A stretch of DNA of 64,000 nucleotides from Dillenia suffruticosa (taxonomy: Eukaryota; Streptophyta; Magnoliopsida; Dilleniales; Dilleniaceae), in assembly GCA_033439265.1 (NCBI GenBank), contig JAVTVX010000031.1, positions 10,029,501-10,093,500 on the forward strand, read 5' to 3'. Under the pieces are notes generated by a model. The model had not been told where the DNA came from. It searched no databases and saw only the letters and a program-made list of their open reading frames with translations. Position numbers and translations under genes: made by a program. Shown in pieces: positions 24,201-36,430 of the stretch. Each line of letters starts with the position of its first letter. Within the stretch, counting starts at the first letter, position 1.

Positions 24201-25200
24201 TATAAAGAATGTCATTTAGATACAGAGTCTATCTACTTTGTAACTCTAACTTGTAAGTGCAAATCCCTCTTACAACAATAAATGCTCCGTTCTTCACGTA
24301 AATGCTCATAACCTAAGAATTTACTTGGTAGAACTCTACATAGGCACTCATGTCTCAAGTTACGTGGTCAGTAGCTCATGAATTTATAATCCACAAAGAA
24401 GAAAAATCAGTGAGTATCACAATAGATAAAACAAAACTCAAATCACGTAAAGAAAAAAAACACTCTTTTCGTTCGTTCGTCAAACTCACGAGCAAAATGA
24501 TCAAATTTATCTCGGACATAATACTTTACATTGGTATTATCAAACTCATTATTCTTGCGCCTTTGTACCTTGTTGTCAGATTTCTTGGATGGTTTCTCCT
24601 TACTTGAATCTCGAGTCTCCTTGTCGTGCTTATGTTATTCGTTAGGTGCCAAGAGAGTCCTCACTCGACTCTGCTACATAGGTATGACCTTGGTACGGCC
24701 TACTCGCCTTCAGGCGCTCTTCCTCCTTGAGCTCACTGTGTCTGCGTACATCAACGAAAGTACGGATACTCTCATCATACATGAGATATGTTTTCATGGT
24801 TTCTCATGAATCAGGTAAAAGACTAGATCACACCCAGTATCTGAATCTCAACCGAAATGAACTTGCGTATACTCCTTAACTCGGTAATCATACTTAATAT
24901 TTGTATCAAATGTTGTATCATTATATGATCAGCAATTTTCTTCATCATTCTCACCTTAAGAGCTGAAAAGAGCAATATAATCCTTTTTTAAGGCGAGTCT
25001 AACTGACATAACTATAGGATACTGCTCATATAACAGGATCAAGTCATCATGCATGCCATTAATAAGAATTGTCCTAACTGGGCTATCATTTTTCTTCCGC
25101 GCATGATAAACCTCCTTATCCCATCTTGGTTGAGGCACAGTACCCTCCCAGGGACCCACCATCTTGTATCTCAGAATCACATAAAGATCTTACTTCTCGA
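21240..25200 (-). mobile_element. Eroded Ty1/Copia interior (broken)
   Basis: On the minus strand, segments in Copia order are visible: integrase-like sequence (about 23,400-23,980), RT containing FLYVSDILFMGNNR (22,277-22,471; a relative of the YVDD box), and RNase H-like sequence (about 21,550-21,950). The element is older or more damaged than the one at 14-18.8 kb and carries many breaks. No LTR pair, primer-binding site or target duplication could be identified by eye, so the ends are approximate. Confidence 0.7.
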
Positions 25201-26433
25201 GAATAAATTGAATTTTTAGGTATAAAATCTCATAGTTCTCACCATTCAACTTATTTTCATTGCAAAAATCTAATACGACAGCCGTCATCACAACAAGAGA
25301 GATTTAAATGACTTATTGATATTTATTATCATATTTTGTATATTTTTCGAATTAATAAATCCCAAATGATTCGAGTAAAGATCCTAAAATGAGTGTACGA
25401 GTTAACAGCTACCATACATCACAATATGAAATTGCATCTTATCATTCTGATTTTGATTTAGCATACAAAAACCCATAAAAATCACAAATATATATATGAG
25501 ACCCTTAGAAAATTGAAAAAAATCTATTTCAGGACAACCTGATGCGCTACCTGGAGTCTTACGCACAAGCGGCTTGCCGCTACCTGCTCCATGTGCCAAC
25601 AGTAGGCTGTTGCACTCGCCAAACGGGCAACGAGTGGGCTATACGCTTGCATGCGTGAAATCCGCATCCCGGGTCACGTCCCCGGCCAGGACACGGGTCT
25701 GGGTTGCAAGCTTTCTTTGAGAGAGAGAGAGAAAGCTAAGGAACAATTCAAGCAATAGGAATTCCCTACATCTAACCTTCCTTTCTTTCTGTTTTTTTAC
25801 ATCTCTTTGTACCATAGAGAGAGAGAGAGTCGCAAGAACATGAAAACTGATTGATCTTGTGTATCATGACATTATGTAATGGAGTATGGGGAAGACATGC
25901 CATTATATAAAGTAGAGGGAAGAAATATTAGAAAATAGTTGTTTAAGTATAAATTTGAGACTAATTCAAAAACTAAAATAGCAAGAAATTGTTGTTGTAA
26001 CTAAGTTAGTCTAGTAGGTTATGTACTAAATATTTTAACCAAATCTCAATTTTAAAATTTAAAGATAAAAAATTATATTAAAAAATTTTTCTCTTAAATT
26101 GAACGAGTAATACTCGAATTAAATTAGTTAAAATATAATTTCAAACTAATTAATTATAAAAAAATGGTTAGTTTGAATATTATTACAATTCACGAATATC
26201 CATATGCCACACAAAATTTCTTGACTGATTCCTTCTGGCTCTGAGCCTTGAGTCTCCTAATCTCTCATTATAAGCCATGAAGTAGAAACAAACAAATATT
26301 AGTTCATTACAACAGCATAAACTAATATAAGAAAACCCCTCCATTAAGACTTGTAATGTACAAAATAAATTTTGTAGCAGAATATAGACATTTCTCTCCT
26401 CCCACATGAATAAAAGTAAATACATAAGAATTA
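25201..26433. other. Spacer, possibly LTR-derived
   Basis: A GC-rich patch at about 25,540-25,710 (GGCTTGCCGCTACCTGCTCC and neighbours) is followed by GA microsatellites (25,720 and 25,817) and AT-rich sequence. There is no gene. It may be an eroded LTR of the Copia remnant, but no second copy was found. Confidence 0.35.
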
Positions 26434-26600
26434 CACTACAAACTAAAAGCATTATACGGACGATGACTTTTATTGTCGATATGTATTGCCGACGGTTTTT
26501 TGAAACAATACAGACAGTTATAGTTGAAATCGTCGGGAGTAGTATATATTTTCCGACGGTATTAAAATGGTCGTCGATAAAACAATTTCAACCATGAGTA
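26434..26600. mobile_element. Candidate CACTA terminus with CGACGG subterminal repeats
   Basis: CACTACAAACTAAAAGC begins at 26,434, preceded by TTA, which could be a 3-bp target duplication. Behind it come GCCGACGG, GTCGGGAG, CCGACGG and GTCGTCG words in both orientations, as in CACTA subterminal regions. The matching right end was not found in the window. It could be the left end of a large CACTA element whose genes lie at 32-48 kb, or a small independent element. Confidence 0.45.
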
Positions 26601-26689
26601 AATATAGCAAACTATTTGTATAAACAATACTTTATACAAGGACATCTGCATTTATATACCCATATCCTTACAGCTATTAGTTGTGATGG

Positions 26690-27377
26690 CAAAATATAGG
26701 TTTTGTAGTCACGATTTTTAAAAAGTGTTTCAACTATTGTGATGACAAAATATAGATTTTATAGTAAATGCTATTATGGTTATATAGTAAATGTTACTAT
26801 AATTTGTTGTGATTATATAGTAACAGTTATTATATATTATTATCTGTTAATTGGACTATTGTAATTAGTTTAATAGTAAATGTCACTATTCTTTTATTAT
26901 GAGAGACAAATAATTTTGCTACCTTTGACATGTGCTATTATAATAGTAAATGTTACTATTTTTTATTGTGGTTACATAGTAATTGTTAGTATACATTATT
27001 ATTTGTTAATTGAACTATTGTACTTTGTTTAATAGTAAATGTTACTATCCTTTCATCATGAGAGATAAATAAATTTACTATCTTTCACATCCGTTTTTAT
27101 AATAGTAAATGTTAGTATATTTTATTGTGATTACATAGTGACAGTTACTACATGTTATTATCTGTTAATTGGACTATTATCGTTAGATTAATAGTAAATG
27201 TCACTATCTTTTTATGAAGAGAGACAAATAATTTTGCTACTTTTGACATGTGTTATTATAATAGTAAATGTTACTATTTTTTATTGTGGTTATATAGTAA
27301 TTATTAATATATCTTATTATTTGTTAATTGTACTATTGTGGTTTGTTTAATAGTAAATGTTACTATCCTATCATGAG
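26690..27377. repeat. Left part of a 158-bp tandem array (AATAGTAAATGTTACTAT type)
   Basis: The word GAGAGA(C/T)AAATAA recurs at 26,901, 27,060 and 27,219, a spacing of 159 bp. Monomers alternate between two types, one continuing TTTTGCTACCTTTGACATG and the other ATTTACTATCTTTCACAT, so the real unit is a dimer of about 316 bp. Between these words are repeated AATAGTAAATGTTACTAT and TTGTGATTACATAGTAA motifs. The array is interrupted at 27,378 by a solo LTR and resumes at 31,182. Confidence 0.85.
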
Positions 27378-27742
27378 TGTAACACCGACACTACAGTATC
27401 TATAAAAGAGTACCATTTTCGAAGTATATATATATGAGATATTCCTCAGTTCATTATATAGAGAGAGAATTTATTTATTTAAATGTGATTTTTGATTTTT
27501 GGGTATTTAAATTAAATTTTTTGTATATTTTAATTTACCGAATCGGCAAATTGAAATAAACCCCATTTTTATAAAATTCGCATTTCTAACGAAATATGAG
27601 TGTGAAAATATATATACATAAATATATATATATAATTATTTAAAAAAAAAGAGGAAAACACAGTGTTTTGCCCAAAACGCTGTGTTTTCTCCCCTCTCCC
27701 CCAAATTTTGAATAAGGGTTTGAAACCGTAATTCTCTCTTTA

Positions 27743-27783
<41 letters not shown>

Positions 27784-30700
27784 TTCCCCGACTTTTCATC
27801 TTCCGCGGCCGTTCATCTTCCTCTGCCGTGGTCGATCGTCTTCCTCTGCCGCGTGCTACCGCCACCCTCTCCCTCTTTGTCTCTCTCTCTACCCCGCTCA
27901 CTGTCTCTCTCTATTTCATTCTCTCTCTCTTCGGCTTCGCCCAAATCCGCCGCTTCACATCCCTCCGCTGCGAGCCACGACCGATCGTGCCTTTCCTCCC
28001 GTAAGCACTGCCTTCCGCCACAACGCGCAACTACAGCGCCTTCTGCCTCGCATCTCCTCTCCACGAGTACGAGCGCAACCATGCGCGATCCTCCCCGCGC
28101 GAACAAAGTGCGCCTTAGTTCGCGAGCGCGACCCAATCCACGAGCAGGACCCAGTCTGCGAGCGAGTGCGATCCAGCCCGCGAGTGCAAGCCAGGCCGCG
28201 AGCACGCCTGCTCACGAGCATGCCTACTTACGAGCGCACCTACGCACGAGCGCGCACCAGCCCGTTAGCGCGGAGCCCGCGAGCCACTGCCAGCCCGCAG
28301 GCCTATCAGTCGCAGGCCCGCCAGCCCGCAAGCCCATCAGCCACAGGCCCACTAGTTCGCAGGCCTACCGGCCCGCTAGCCCATTGGCCTGCAGACCAGC
28401 GAGCGTGCTAGCCGAAGCCCACTGGCTCGTTGACCCGCGAACCCACGAGCCCGCTGTAGCCCGCAAGACCGCGACGGCCCTCGACGGCCCGTGAGCCCGT
28501 GACAGCCCGCGAACCTCCACGCAGGTAACTGACTTAGCGCTTTGATTATGATCTAATTGTTTATGACCAAACTAATAAATCTTATCTTGATAGGGAGCAT
28601 TGCAGATTTTGGAGTGATCGAGGAGACATTCGGACGTAGATCTGCACTCCGAGAAAACCCTAGGTGAGGGATTTTAAACCCATTTGATTTGGTTATCGAA
28701 TTTAGGGTAAATTTAAGATAAGAAGTCTTGTATATACTAGAATGTAAACTAGATTCTAATAGAATCCATTTTCCGACGTTATATGTGGTTAATTAGGTTA
28801 AGTGTAGGATTTTTGTGCTATTACACGTGCAGAAATTTGGCTTGAAGTAAAGTGTGTACATATGTGTGTTAATGCATAAAAGAGAGTAAGAATGAGTGCA
28901 TGATTTTCTGCACTAAAGGAGTCCAAATATATACAGATTTTTGTAGTGTAATGTGACCATATGCATATAAAATTTAGGGCATGAGCGTGAGAAGTTATGG
29001 GTATATGCATGCTGATTTTTGAGGTGAAAGTTGTGACCCTATATATATATGCAATGTCTTGGCCAAGTACATTGGTGGGAACCCAAGTATAGCATGTTAT
29101 TAGGAGTATTGGGAATGGTATTTAATAAGCAAAATGAAGATTTATATGTAGGTTTAAGGATGTATGATTGTGTGTTCATGTATTGCCAATATTGGTGTAT
29201 TTAAGTGACTTGAAAATGTGTAAATGATAAAATTTTACAAGAACATGTGTGAGTATGCATATATGGTAGATATATGCTATGGTATTGCATTGGATAGATG
29301 AATGATGTATTTGATGGTTAATAGTATTATGGTTTTATCTTGAGTTGGGTGTTTTCATGGTGTGTACTCTATGTTCCATTTTGATGATTTAGAGAAGACA
29401 TTGGAGATGTGAATGATGATGTAAATAGTTGATGTTAGCATCACGTTGGGTACCTCTGATAATGTGTGGTTGGAGTTGTTATTTGGATAGTTGAAAATGA
29501 TAGTTAAAATATGATCTTTAATTCTCAAATGCTATAACACCTTTAATGTGTTATGTGTAAACTCTTATTGTAGTGATATAGCACTTGATCGATTGAGGGG
29601 AGCACTCTTCTTTACTTCGTGGTATTATTAGAGAGTGCGCTACCCTCTCCCATACTGTGAGTGGGACTTTGACATCTTCTATTGATTGACAAATCATGTT
29701 TTACCGAATTTCAAACGACATGATTGATATACATGTGAAAACTAAATTTTTGGATTTTGATAGACATATTTTTGTGACCATTGAAGTGTCCCAACTGTTG
29801 ATTTTATTGATTTGTATCCATGAGTTTGATAACCAGATACTGTGCTATTCTTTTTAATATATTAACATGTTTTAATACTTCTATTGTATTGACACGTAGT
29901 TTTAAATGTATTTATATGTACTATTTGGGTTATACGCCCGGTCGACGTTATGTTACGATATATGGGGTTATATACCCAGCCGACATGATGATGTGATGCA
30001 TGGGGCTACGTGTCCGGCCGACTTGGTGATATGGTGATATGCTTCCTATAGCATTCTGTAGCTACGAAGAACATTTGGTAGAGGCACCCCTTGTGCCCGG
30101 ATACGTTTCAGCCGGAGGTATCTGTCAGATCGTCATGTGTATGGGTGTCCCAGGTTGACCCTCATCGGGGAGGACATGAGTTTACCTCTGTCTAATACTG
30201 GGCGGGACACCATACACGGCCAACTATATATATGTATCATTATTATTATTTACAGACTAGTTGGAGTAGTCTATGGCCAATATTGGGGTAGAGAGCCATT
30301 ATTTGATATTTGTATAGTGAAAACCCCCAATACGTCCGTCTTTGGTCTAGGTAGACTATTGCCGGGGTTGTTTGTTCGGTCGGCGCTACATATGTGACTT
30401 GATATATGGATGGATATGTTATTTTCTGATGTGTGCCTTGAGATATGTTTTACTCTGAAACAACAAGTTATTTTCGCACACTCGATATTATGTTACATGT
30501 TTTGACACTCCAAGTTCACTCTCGATATTGATAGCACGATATCAATCCTCTCACTTGCTGAGTATTCTCCCATAGATACTCACCCCTCATTTTCTTTCCC
30601 ACAGGATTAGTCATGGACTGAGAAAGTATTATTGTGATCGTATTCTTGGGACGTAGACTTGTCAGCATCGGGTTTGGGTATGGATGTTACCATATCTTTT

Positions 30701-31181
30701 GCTACGATTATTGGAGTTTTTAATTTGATTAATGTATTCAACTATTTAATTTCTGGGATGATTGTATAATTATAGACATTTATTCGAAAAACTCTCATAT
30801 TGACTAGGTTCACTTGCATTGAGACACTATATGTATTTAAAATGTTAACTTGGGAATTTGTTGTACATGTGTATAAACATTTAGGTTCATTCGGTGTGGC
30901 GGCTGCCCATATTCTAGTTTAGCATGACAGTAGAGGTCTGTCGCTAGGACTGCTAGAAATTTCTATAGCCTTGCGTTATCCTGGTTGTTAGCTGTGGTTT
31001 GGTTAATGGTTGTGAGGATGACCCTTTTATTAAATTGACAGGATGGTTGTGAATATTACATGTTAAATTGTACATGGGAGACCTCCGAAATATAGAAAAA
31101 TTCTGCCTAATTTTCTGTAAAAATTTAGCCGATATTCAGGGTAACGGGTGGCTGTTCATGGCCCCAGTTCGGGGTGTGACA
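27378..31181. mobile_element. Solo LTR of a Tekay/Del-like Ty3 retrotransposon
   Basis: The segment starts TGTAACACCGACAC and ends GGTTCGGGGTGTGACA. It is flanked by ATGAG (left) and ATGAA (right), a 5-bp target duplication with one difference. Its tail (GGTGGCTGTTCATGGCCCC) and internal blocks (ATTCGATTGAGGGGAGCA, GAGTGCGCTA) match the Tekay-like LTRs at 48.3-51.0 and 55.1-57.3 kb, so it belongs to a sister subfamily. It has no interior, which fits LTR-LTR recombination. The LTR is 3.8 kb, with an inverted repeat, a CT microsatellite and a GC-rich low-complexity stretch in its first third. Confidence 0.85.
27735..28500. repeat. CT microsatellite and GC-rich low-complexity block inside the solo LTR
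   Basis: A (CT)n run at about 27,735-27,783 is followed by about 700 bp of GC-rich degenerate repeats of AGCCCGCGAG / CCCGCAGGCC type. Long open frames on both strands here (for example 27,853-28,494 plus) encode only Ser/Ala/Pro/Arg-rich low-complexity sequence and are composition artefacts. Confidence 0.75.
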
Positions 31182-31560
31182 ATGAAAGACAAATAAATTT
31201 ACTATTTTTCATATCCGTTTTTATAATAGTACATGTTAGTATATTTTATTATGGTTACATAGTAACAGTTATTATATGTTATTATCTGTTAATTGGACTA
31301 TTGCGTCTAGTTTAATAGTAAATGTTACTATCATTTTATGATGAGAGACAAATAATTTTGTTACCTTTCGCATATGTTAATTATAATAGTAAATGCTACT
31401 ATTTTTTATTGTGATTACATAGTAATTGTTATTATACGTTATTATCTGTTAATTGTACTATTGTGATTTGTTTAATAGTAAATGTTACTATCCTATCGTG
31501 AGAGACAAATAAATTTACTATCTTTCACATATAATAGTAAATGTTGCAATTTTATAGTAA
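31182..31560. repeat. Right part of the 158-bp tandem array
   Basis: This continues the array at 26,690-27,377 beyond the solo LTR: (GA)AAGACAAATAA at 31,186, then GAGAGACAAATAA at 31,343 and 31,500, with the same alternation of two monomer types. The solo LTR entered a monomer of the second type. Confidence 0.85.
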
Positions 31561-31659
31561 ATGTTACTAATGTATAGTAAATGTTATTATTTTGTAATAG
31601 TAAGCATTATTATTTTGTAGTAGTAAGCGTTACTATATTATAGCATGCAAGAATGTATG

Positions 31660-31875
31660 CACAAGCCTAAACAGTAGTGCCGCGGGGCAGGGCGGCTGTG
31701 CGGGGCGTGCAATAATGCATGCGTTCTCAAGCCTGAACGGCTGTGCTGTGAGGGCAGCGCAGCTGTGCCGCAGGTGAAATAATTCTTGCGTTGGTACGTA
31801 CGGACGGCTATACTGTGAAGGCTAGTGCGGATGTGCCGCGCATGCGAGAATGCATGCATACGCATACTTGCATGC
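31660..31875. repeat. GC-rich tandem repeat, 66-bp unit, three copies
   Basis: AAGCCTAAACAG and AAGCCTGAACGG start successive units 66 bp apart. A third, more diverged unit starts ACGTACGGACGG. Each contains GGCTGTGCCG-like words and a TGCATGCG-like word. It is a sharp GC-rich island in AT-rich DNA. The function is unknown. Similar TGTGCCG words occur in the islands at 39.5 and 46.0 kb. Confidence 0.7.
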
Positions 31876-32399
31876 TATACCACCGGCATCGGCATGGCTG
31901 TACCATCCACGCATTTTCGCGTGTATGGTTTTGAAAATTGAATTATATTACATATATATCCTAATGTGTGATAAATATGATAAATATAAATGGGATAAAT
32001 TTGGTATATGTGGTTAGTAAGTGGATTATGATAAATTTAGTGGATTGTGAGTGTGGTAAACTGTAGTTTTTGATTCATATGTAAGATGATTAGTTAAGAT
32101 GAATACTTAGTGGTAAGTTTGATTCATATCATTTCACGGTGGAGAAGAAAAAATGATTTGTATTGATATTTAACACCTGGTTCATCTTTCATTCAGCCTA
32201 CTTTGACTCATCTTAGGTTTGATTTCTCGTTTGATGGTAGGATTGGTAGAGAAAAAAATTCTTTTATTGAAACTGAATTTGAGTAGAGAAAAATCTCCAA
32301 TGATTACAATTTTGAAGAAAATGATTGCAATCTGAAATTTAAGAGATTCACAATTTTTGTTTTCCTTTGTGTATTTTCCTTTCTTCTTCTGATCCTCGT
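31876..32399. other. Spacer downstream of the Ulp1-like pseudogene
   Basis: This is AT-rich, with TGTGGTAAA/GATAAAT words and no gene. It is the 3' flank of the minus-strand gene to the right. Confidence 0.4.
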
Positions 32400-35300
32400 T
32401 TAATTTTTTTCCCTTGCTTTCTCCATCTTGGCCATAATTTCAGGACGAACAATATTATGGTGAGACATGAGAAGTTTGAGAAAATATTCTTTCCTCAAGA
32501 AATTAAGATCTTACAATAAATCAATCATAAAACCATAAGCAGATAAATATAATTTGAGAATACCAAACAAGAAAACAGTCAGAGACAACTAACTTCTTGA
32601 GTGGGTAAACTTATAATCATGCCTGGTTCCCACATCTTCAAAAATCTCATAACAAAAATTCCACAATCATTTCTACATATAAAAATTATATAAATATATT
32701 TAAATATAAAGTCTAAAGTCTAAAGTAATAATTTAAAAAAAATATAGTATGAGTAATTAAACTTATCTTAATCTTAATCTTACGTGTTGGACTGTTGTGG
32801 AACTTGAACAAACACAATCTGAGAGATAATGAAAGAATTTTCATAAATCTTCTCAATACAATTTTTCTGCAAGACAAAAATGAAAAATTTATAGTTGAAT
32901 CAATTTAAAATTTTGATATTTAAATATAATAAATAAAATTACCATGAAAGTTTGTAGGTGATAATCTTCATCACTTCTAAAGCAAGATTCTGAGTTCAGA
33001 ATATACATAATTTGCTCCGCCAAATGAAGAGCATAACAGAATCAATGTTGTTTGAAAATCACAGGAATAAAAACTTGTAATCAAAATATAAAGTTGAATA
33101 GTATATTTAGACATGTATATGCTTAATAGAAATATATGACTTTGATGTAAATAACTCACTAAGTCACAGAAACGGAAATCAAATCCAAGTGTTTTCTAAT
33201 CGTAGAAAATTTCCAGTTGGTTTCATTGCTTTTGGTTTTTTGTTTTGTCTCAAAGTCAAAAACCACATACATCTATTAAGAGAGGAAAAATAAAATGAAA
33301 TATATGAGAAGATAGAAAATTAAAAATAAGTACAATTGAATAGAAAATAGGAAATATGTTTCCAATATAAAAAATAAAACACTGATAATTACAATATATT
33401 ATATTATGTATATATGCATACTAATAAGATGTGCTTCTTATACCAATTTGGTGGAGTAGTATTTTTCTCGAATAATGAAAGAAGAAGGCAGGCGTTGATG
33501 GAATAGGACAGAATACGAAGGATGAAATATATAGATAATATTTCTTACCAAAAACCATAATGGAAAAACGCATCTAAACATGTTGGTATTGAATGTGTTG
33601 GTGTTGAGGAAACGGATGTAGCAATCCATAGTCTAAAAAAATATATAATTTCATAATCATAATATAATTATCGTAATATTAAAAAAAATAGCAATAAATT
33701 TATAAATTTATACCAGTGTCCCAATCCAATGAGGGGAAAACAATTCATAAGCATCACTCCACAGACACGTAGTTTCTAGAAATATTACACAAAATTATTC
33801 TATCAAATATCATAAAATTTGAAATAAGTAAGATGTATGACAATCAAAGATCAAATAGCATAAAGAACAAACAACAGAAATGTGAAATGGGAAATTTGCA
33901 CACTTGCCTTGCATTATTTTTTATGGCTTTTCATCCATAGAAAATCCAAACAGTTTCTTTTTCCTCTAAAAAATTCCTAAGGTTAGCAAAGGGAAAATAA
34001 GAAATTGTGTATTTCTTCATTTCCTTCATTTCATTTAATGTATTGACTACTTCATATAATTTAGCATCTGCATCTTCATTTTCGTCCTCATCTTCATCTT
34101 TATCTAACCTTTACTCATCTTCAAAAAACCTATCCTCATGTGGCTCCAATACCACATTTCCTTTCCCCTGCTTCTTTTGCATCTTTGCCCCTTCCCTTGT
34201 TCATTCTCTGTTTGTTTCTCTTCTTCATGTACATCCTCTATATCATTGTCATTATCTTTATCATCATCTTCTGAACATAATCGATTCAACATATCAGAAT
34301 ACATCTGGACTAGCTTGGAGTGAATTTGAATAGACTCCTTGAAGAACTTTTTAAGTTCCTCTTTAATACCTCTCTATCAAAAAAGAGATAGCAAGATTGG
34401 GATAATGATAAGTTCGCATTCACACACTTACAGAGACGGGTGCTTTTTAAGGAAGTTTACCTTCAATTTTTGGCCCTGAATTTTGTCTTCACCAGCATCT
34501 GGTTCAACAGTAGTTTCTTTTTTCTAGAGACAACAAACCCTGTCAACAAGTTGATAAAATATATTGATGATATATTGAATGAATATATAAACAGGTAATT
34601 TATTTATAGAGAACATTGATGATTGATTTCTCTATATATAAAGTGATCTTTAACTTACATTCATACTCTCAAATCCAATCCTTCTATTAACCCGTTCAAC
34701 ACTCCAATAGTGAACGGGTAGCTTGGTTCTCTCCCCCCAAATCCCCAACCCTCACTTTTTCATAATAAAAAAGCTATGTACAAACCACAAACCACAAACC
34801 ACAGATGAGTTACATGACAATACATCATATATTTCTAGAGTGATATTTATAAATATTCAATTGTATTGATTGAAAGTAAACTTACCATAAGTAGAAATAA
34901 ACAGCCACTAATTCATATTTTCTTCCTCTCTTCCTCTCTTCCTCTCTTCCTCCTCTCTTCTTCTTGTCTTTAGAAGACCATTGAATTGTCACACTTCATC
35001 GGCCAAGCATTGTAATACATACTCGGCCCAGTTGTATTCTCCAACATTATCAAGATCAATGGTAATGGTAACAGAAACGTGCCTCGAAGTAGGAAATACA
35101 TTGGTTGTAGGACACAGAAAGCACCTGAGAATAAATAACAGGAAATATCTTTTGAAGTCAGGGGAAGAAACATTTTCAGTATTCATCATCATCTCTTTTA
35201 ACTGACTAACCTTTATTTTTGAGAAAAACTTTTTCATATTTGAGGATTCCTTTGACGATTCATTGAGAGAACCCAAAACATCACATCCCCTATAAGGAAT

Positions 35301-35962
35301 ACCTAAAATTCGTCCTATCTCTTTTGAAGTTAGCTTAAAATTTTGATTTCCAGCAATGGAAAGATGTTTTTCCATATGTTCAAATCTCATGACAAGTTCT
35401 TCACATAATTTTCTACTTAGTGTGTCACATGTAAGATTTAAAAGTTTCCCGAATCCCATATTTTGTACAATAACTTTCATCTCATCAGTTAAGGTAGAAA
35501 ATAATTCCTTTAGTTGTTTAGGAGAGCACATTGTTAGAATGGGCATTGTTTCTACCCTATTCTTCCTTACCCTATCCAATTTTTGAAACTTCTCCTGATC
35601 TTCATGTTCTTTTCAATTCTCGATCTATTCACAAAGAACAAACAAATAAAAATATAGATAATAACAATATATATAATTGAAACTAACTATAATATTAAAT
35701 AATTACAGAAATATAAAAAAAGAAACTAACTAACCGTGAATGGAACCAAGCACAAGTCAAAGGTGGATTTCACTCTATTTGAGGAAAAATTGTTGGTATT
35801 TGTCAGATCCATACAAATATGCAAATTGTTTTTATGCTAAAATTTTATTTGAAATGAAACTTTGACTGTATTTTAAAAAAATAAAGATAAAAGAAAAATC
35901 TATCACATATTAAAATAGATTAACCTGTGATCTTCTTCTTCTATGTCTTCAGTGTCGTCCAT
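32400..35962 (-). pseudogene. Ulp1 (C48 SUMO-protease)-like transposon-associated gene with DUF1985-like N-terminal region
   Basis: A multi-exon gene on the minus strand. A first exon starts MDDTEDIEEEDH (35,962-35,925). The main N-terminal exon (34,989-about 35,600) carries CSPKQLKELFSTL, then LLNLTCDTLSRKLCEELVMR, KEIGRILGIPYRG and CFLCPTTNVFPTS. This matches the region found before Ulp1 domains in plant transposon-carried proteins. An acidic linker follows (about 34,040-34,330). The protease part starts at DCYIRFLNTNTFNTNMFRC (about 33,560-33,630). The His motif FIPVIFKQH (about 33,045-33,075) is followed at once by a stop codon (33,042-33,044) where Trp is normal. The usual ILDS acid reads ILNS. 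The Cys motif NDCGIFVMRFLKMWEPG (about 32,600-32,660) is intact. The last exon ends MAKMEKAREKN with TAA at 32,400. Such genes are known from Mutator-like and other plant transposons. Substitution of the acid and the stop indicate a dead enzyme. Exon joins between 33,640 and 34,980 are unresolved. Confidence 0.75.
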
Positions 35963-36430
35963 GTTTCCTCTATTTTTTGGGACTATGTTTTTTGTGTTCT
36001 CCTCCCTCTTTCCCTAGTTCTCATTTTTTGGTTTTTGGTTTTTGGTTTTCCCTCTGCTCTCTCAACTTTTTGATGTTCCGAAACTGTGACTCCTCTCTCG
36101 TTTTGCCGCTCTTCTTCTTTCTGTGTTGTGGTTTGCAGAACGTATTCTGCTTTTGGAAAAGTTGTTGATCTTCGTTGGCAGTGGAATCGTGGGTTCGTGG
36201 GTTTGTTCATTCGTGATGGTGGGTTACAGTTGTCAAATTATTTGTGAATAGTAATCGCAACAGTCGATGAAGCATCCAACTACGGTGAAGGTGAAGCATC
36301 CATCTTGAGTGAAGAAGGAAGAAGGTGCTGAAAAGACATTTCCTGCAAAAATTTTTTGAAACCCCAACTCCACCCATCGTAGCCATTAATCGTAGGCTTG
36401 AATCGCCCAATTAAAGTATCATTATTATTA
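35963..36430. other. CT-rich upstream region of the Ulp1-like pseudogene
   Basis: This is pyrimidine-rich on the plus strand (purine-rich on the coding strand), with short open frames but nothing recognisable. It is probably the 5' UTR and promoter of the minus-strand gene. Confidence 0.35.

Noticed and set aside
27853-28494. 213-codon open frame (and antisense frames) in GC-rich DNA
   Set aside because: It encodes only Ser/Ala/Pro/Arg low-complexity sequence from degenerate AGCCCGCGAG repeats inside a solo LTR. Similar frames occur on the opposite strand and in the related LTRs.
34007-34333. Ser/Phe-rich plus-strand frame
   Set aside because: It is antisense to the acidic linker of the Ulp1-like pseudogene, and its composition is explained by GAT/GAA codons on the other strand.
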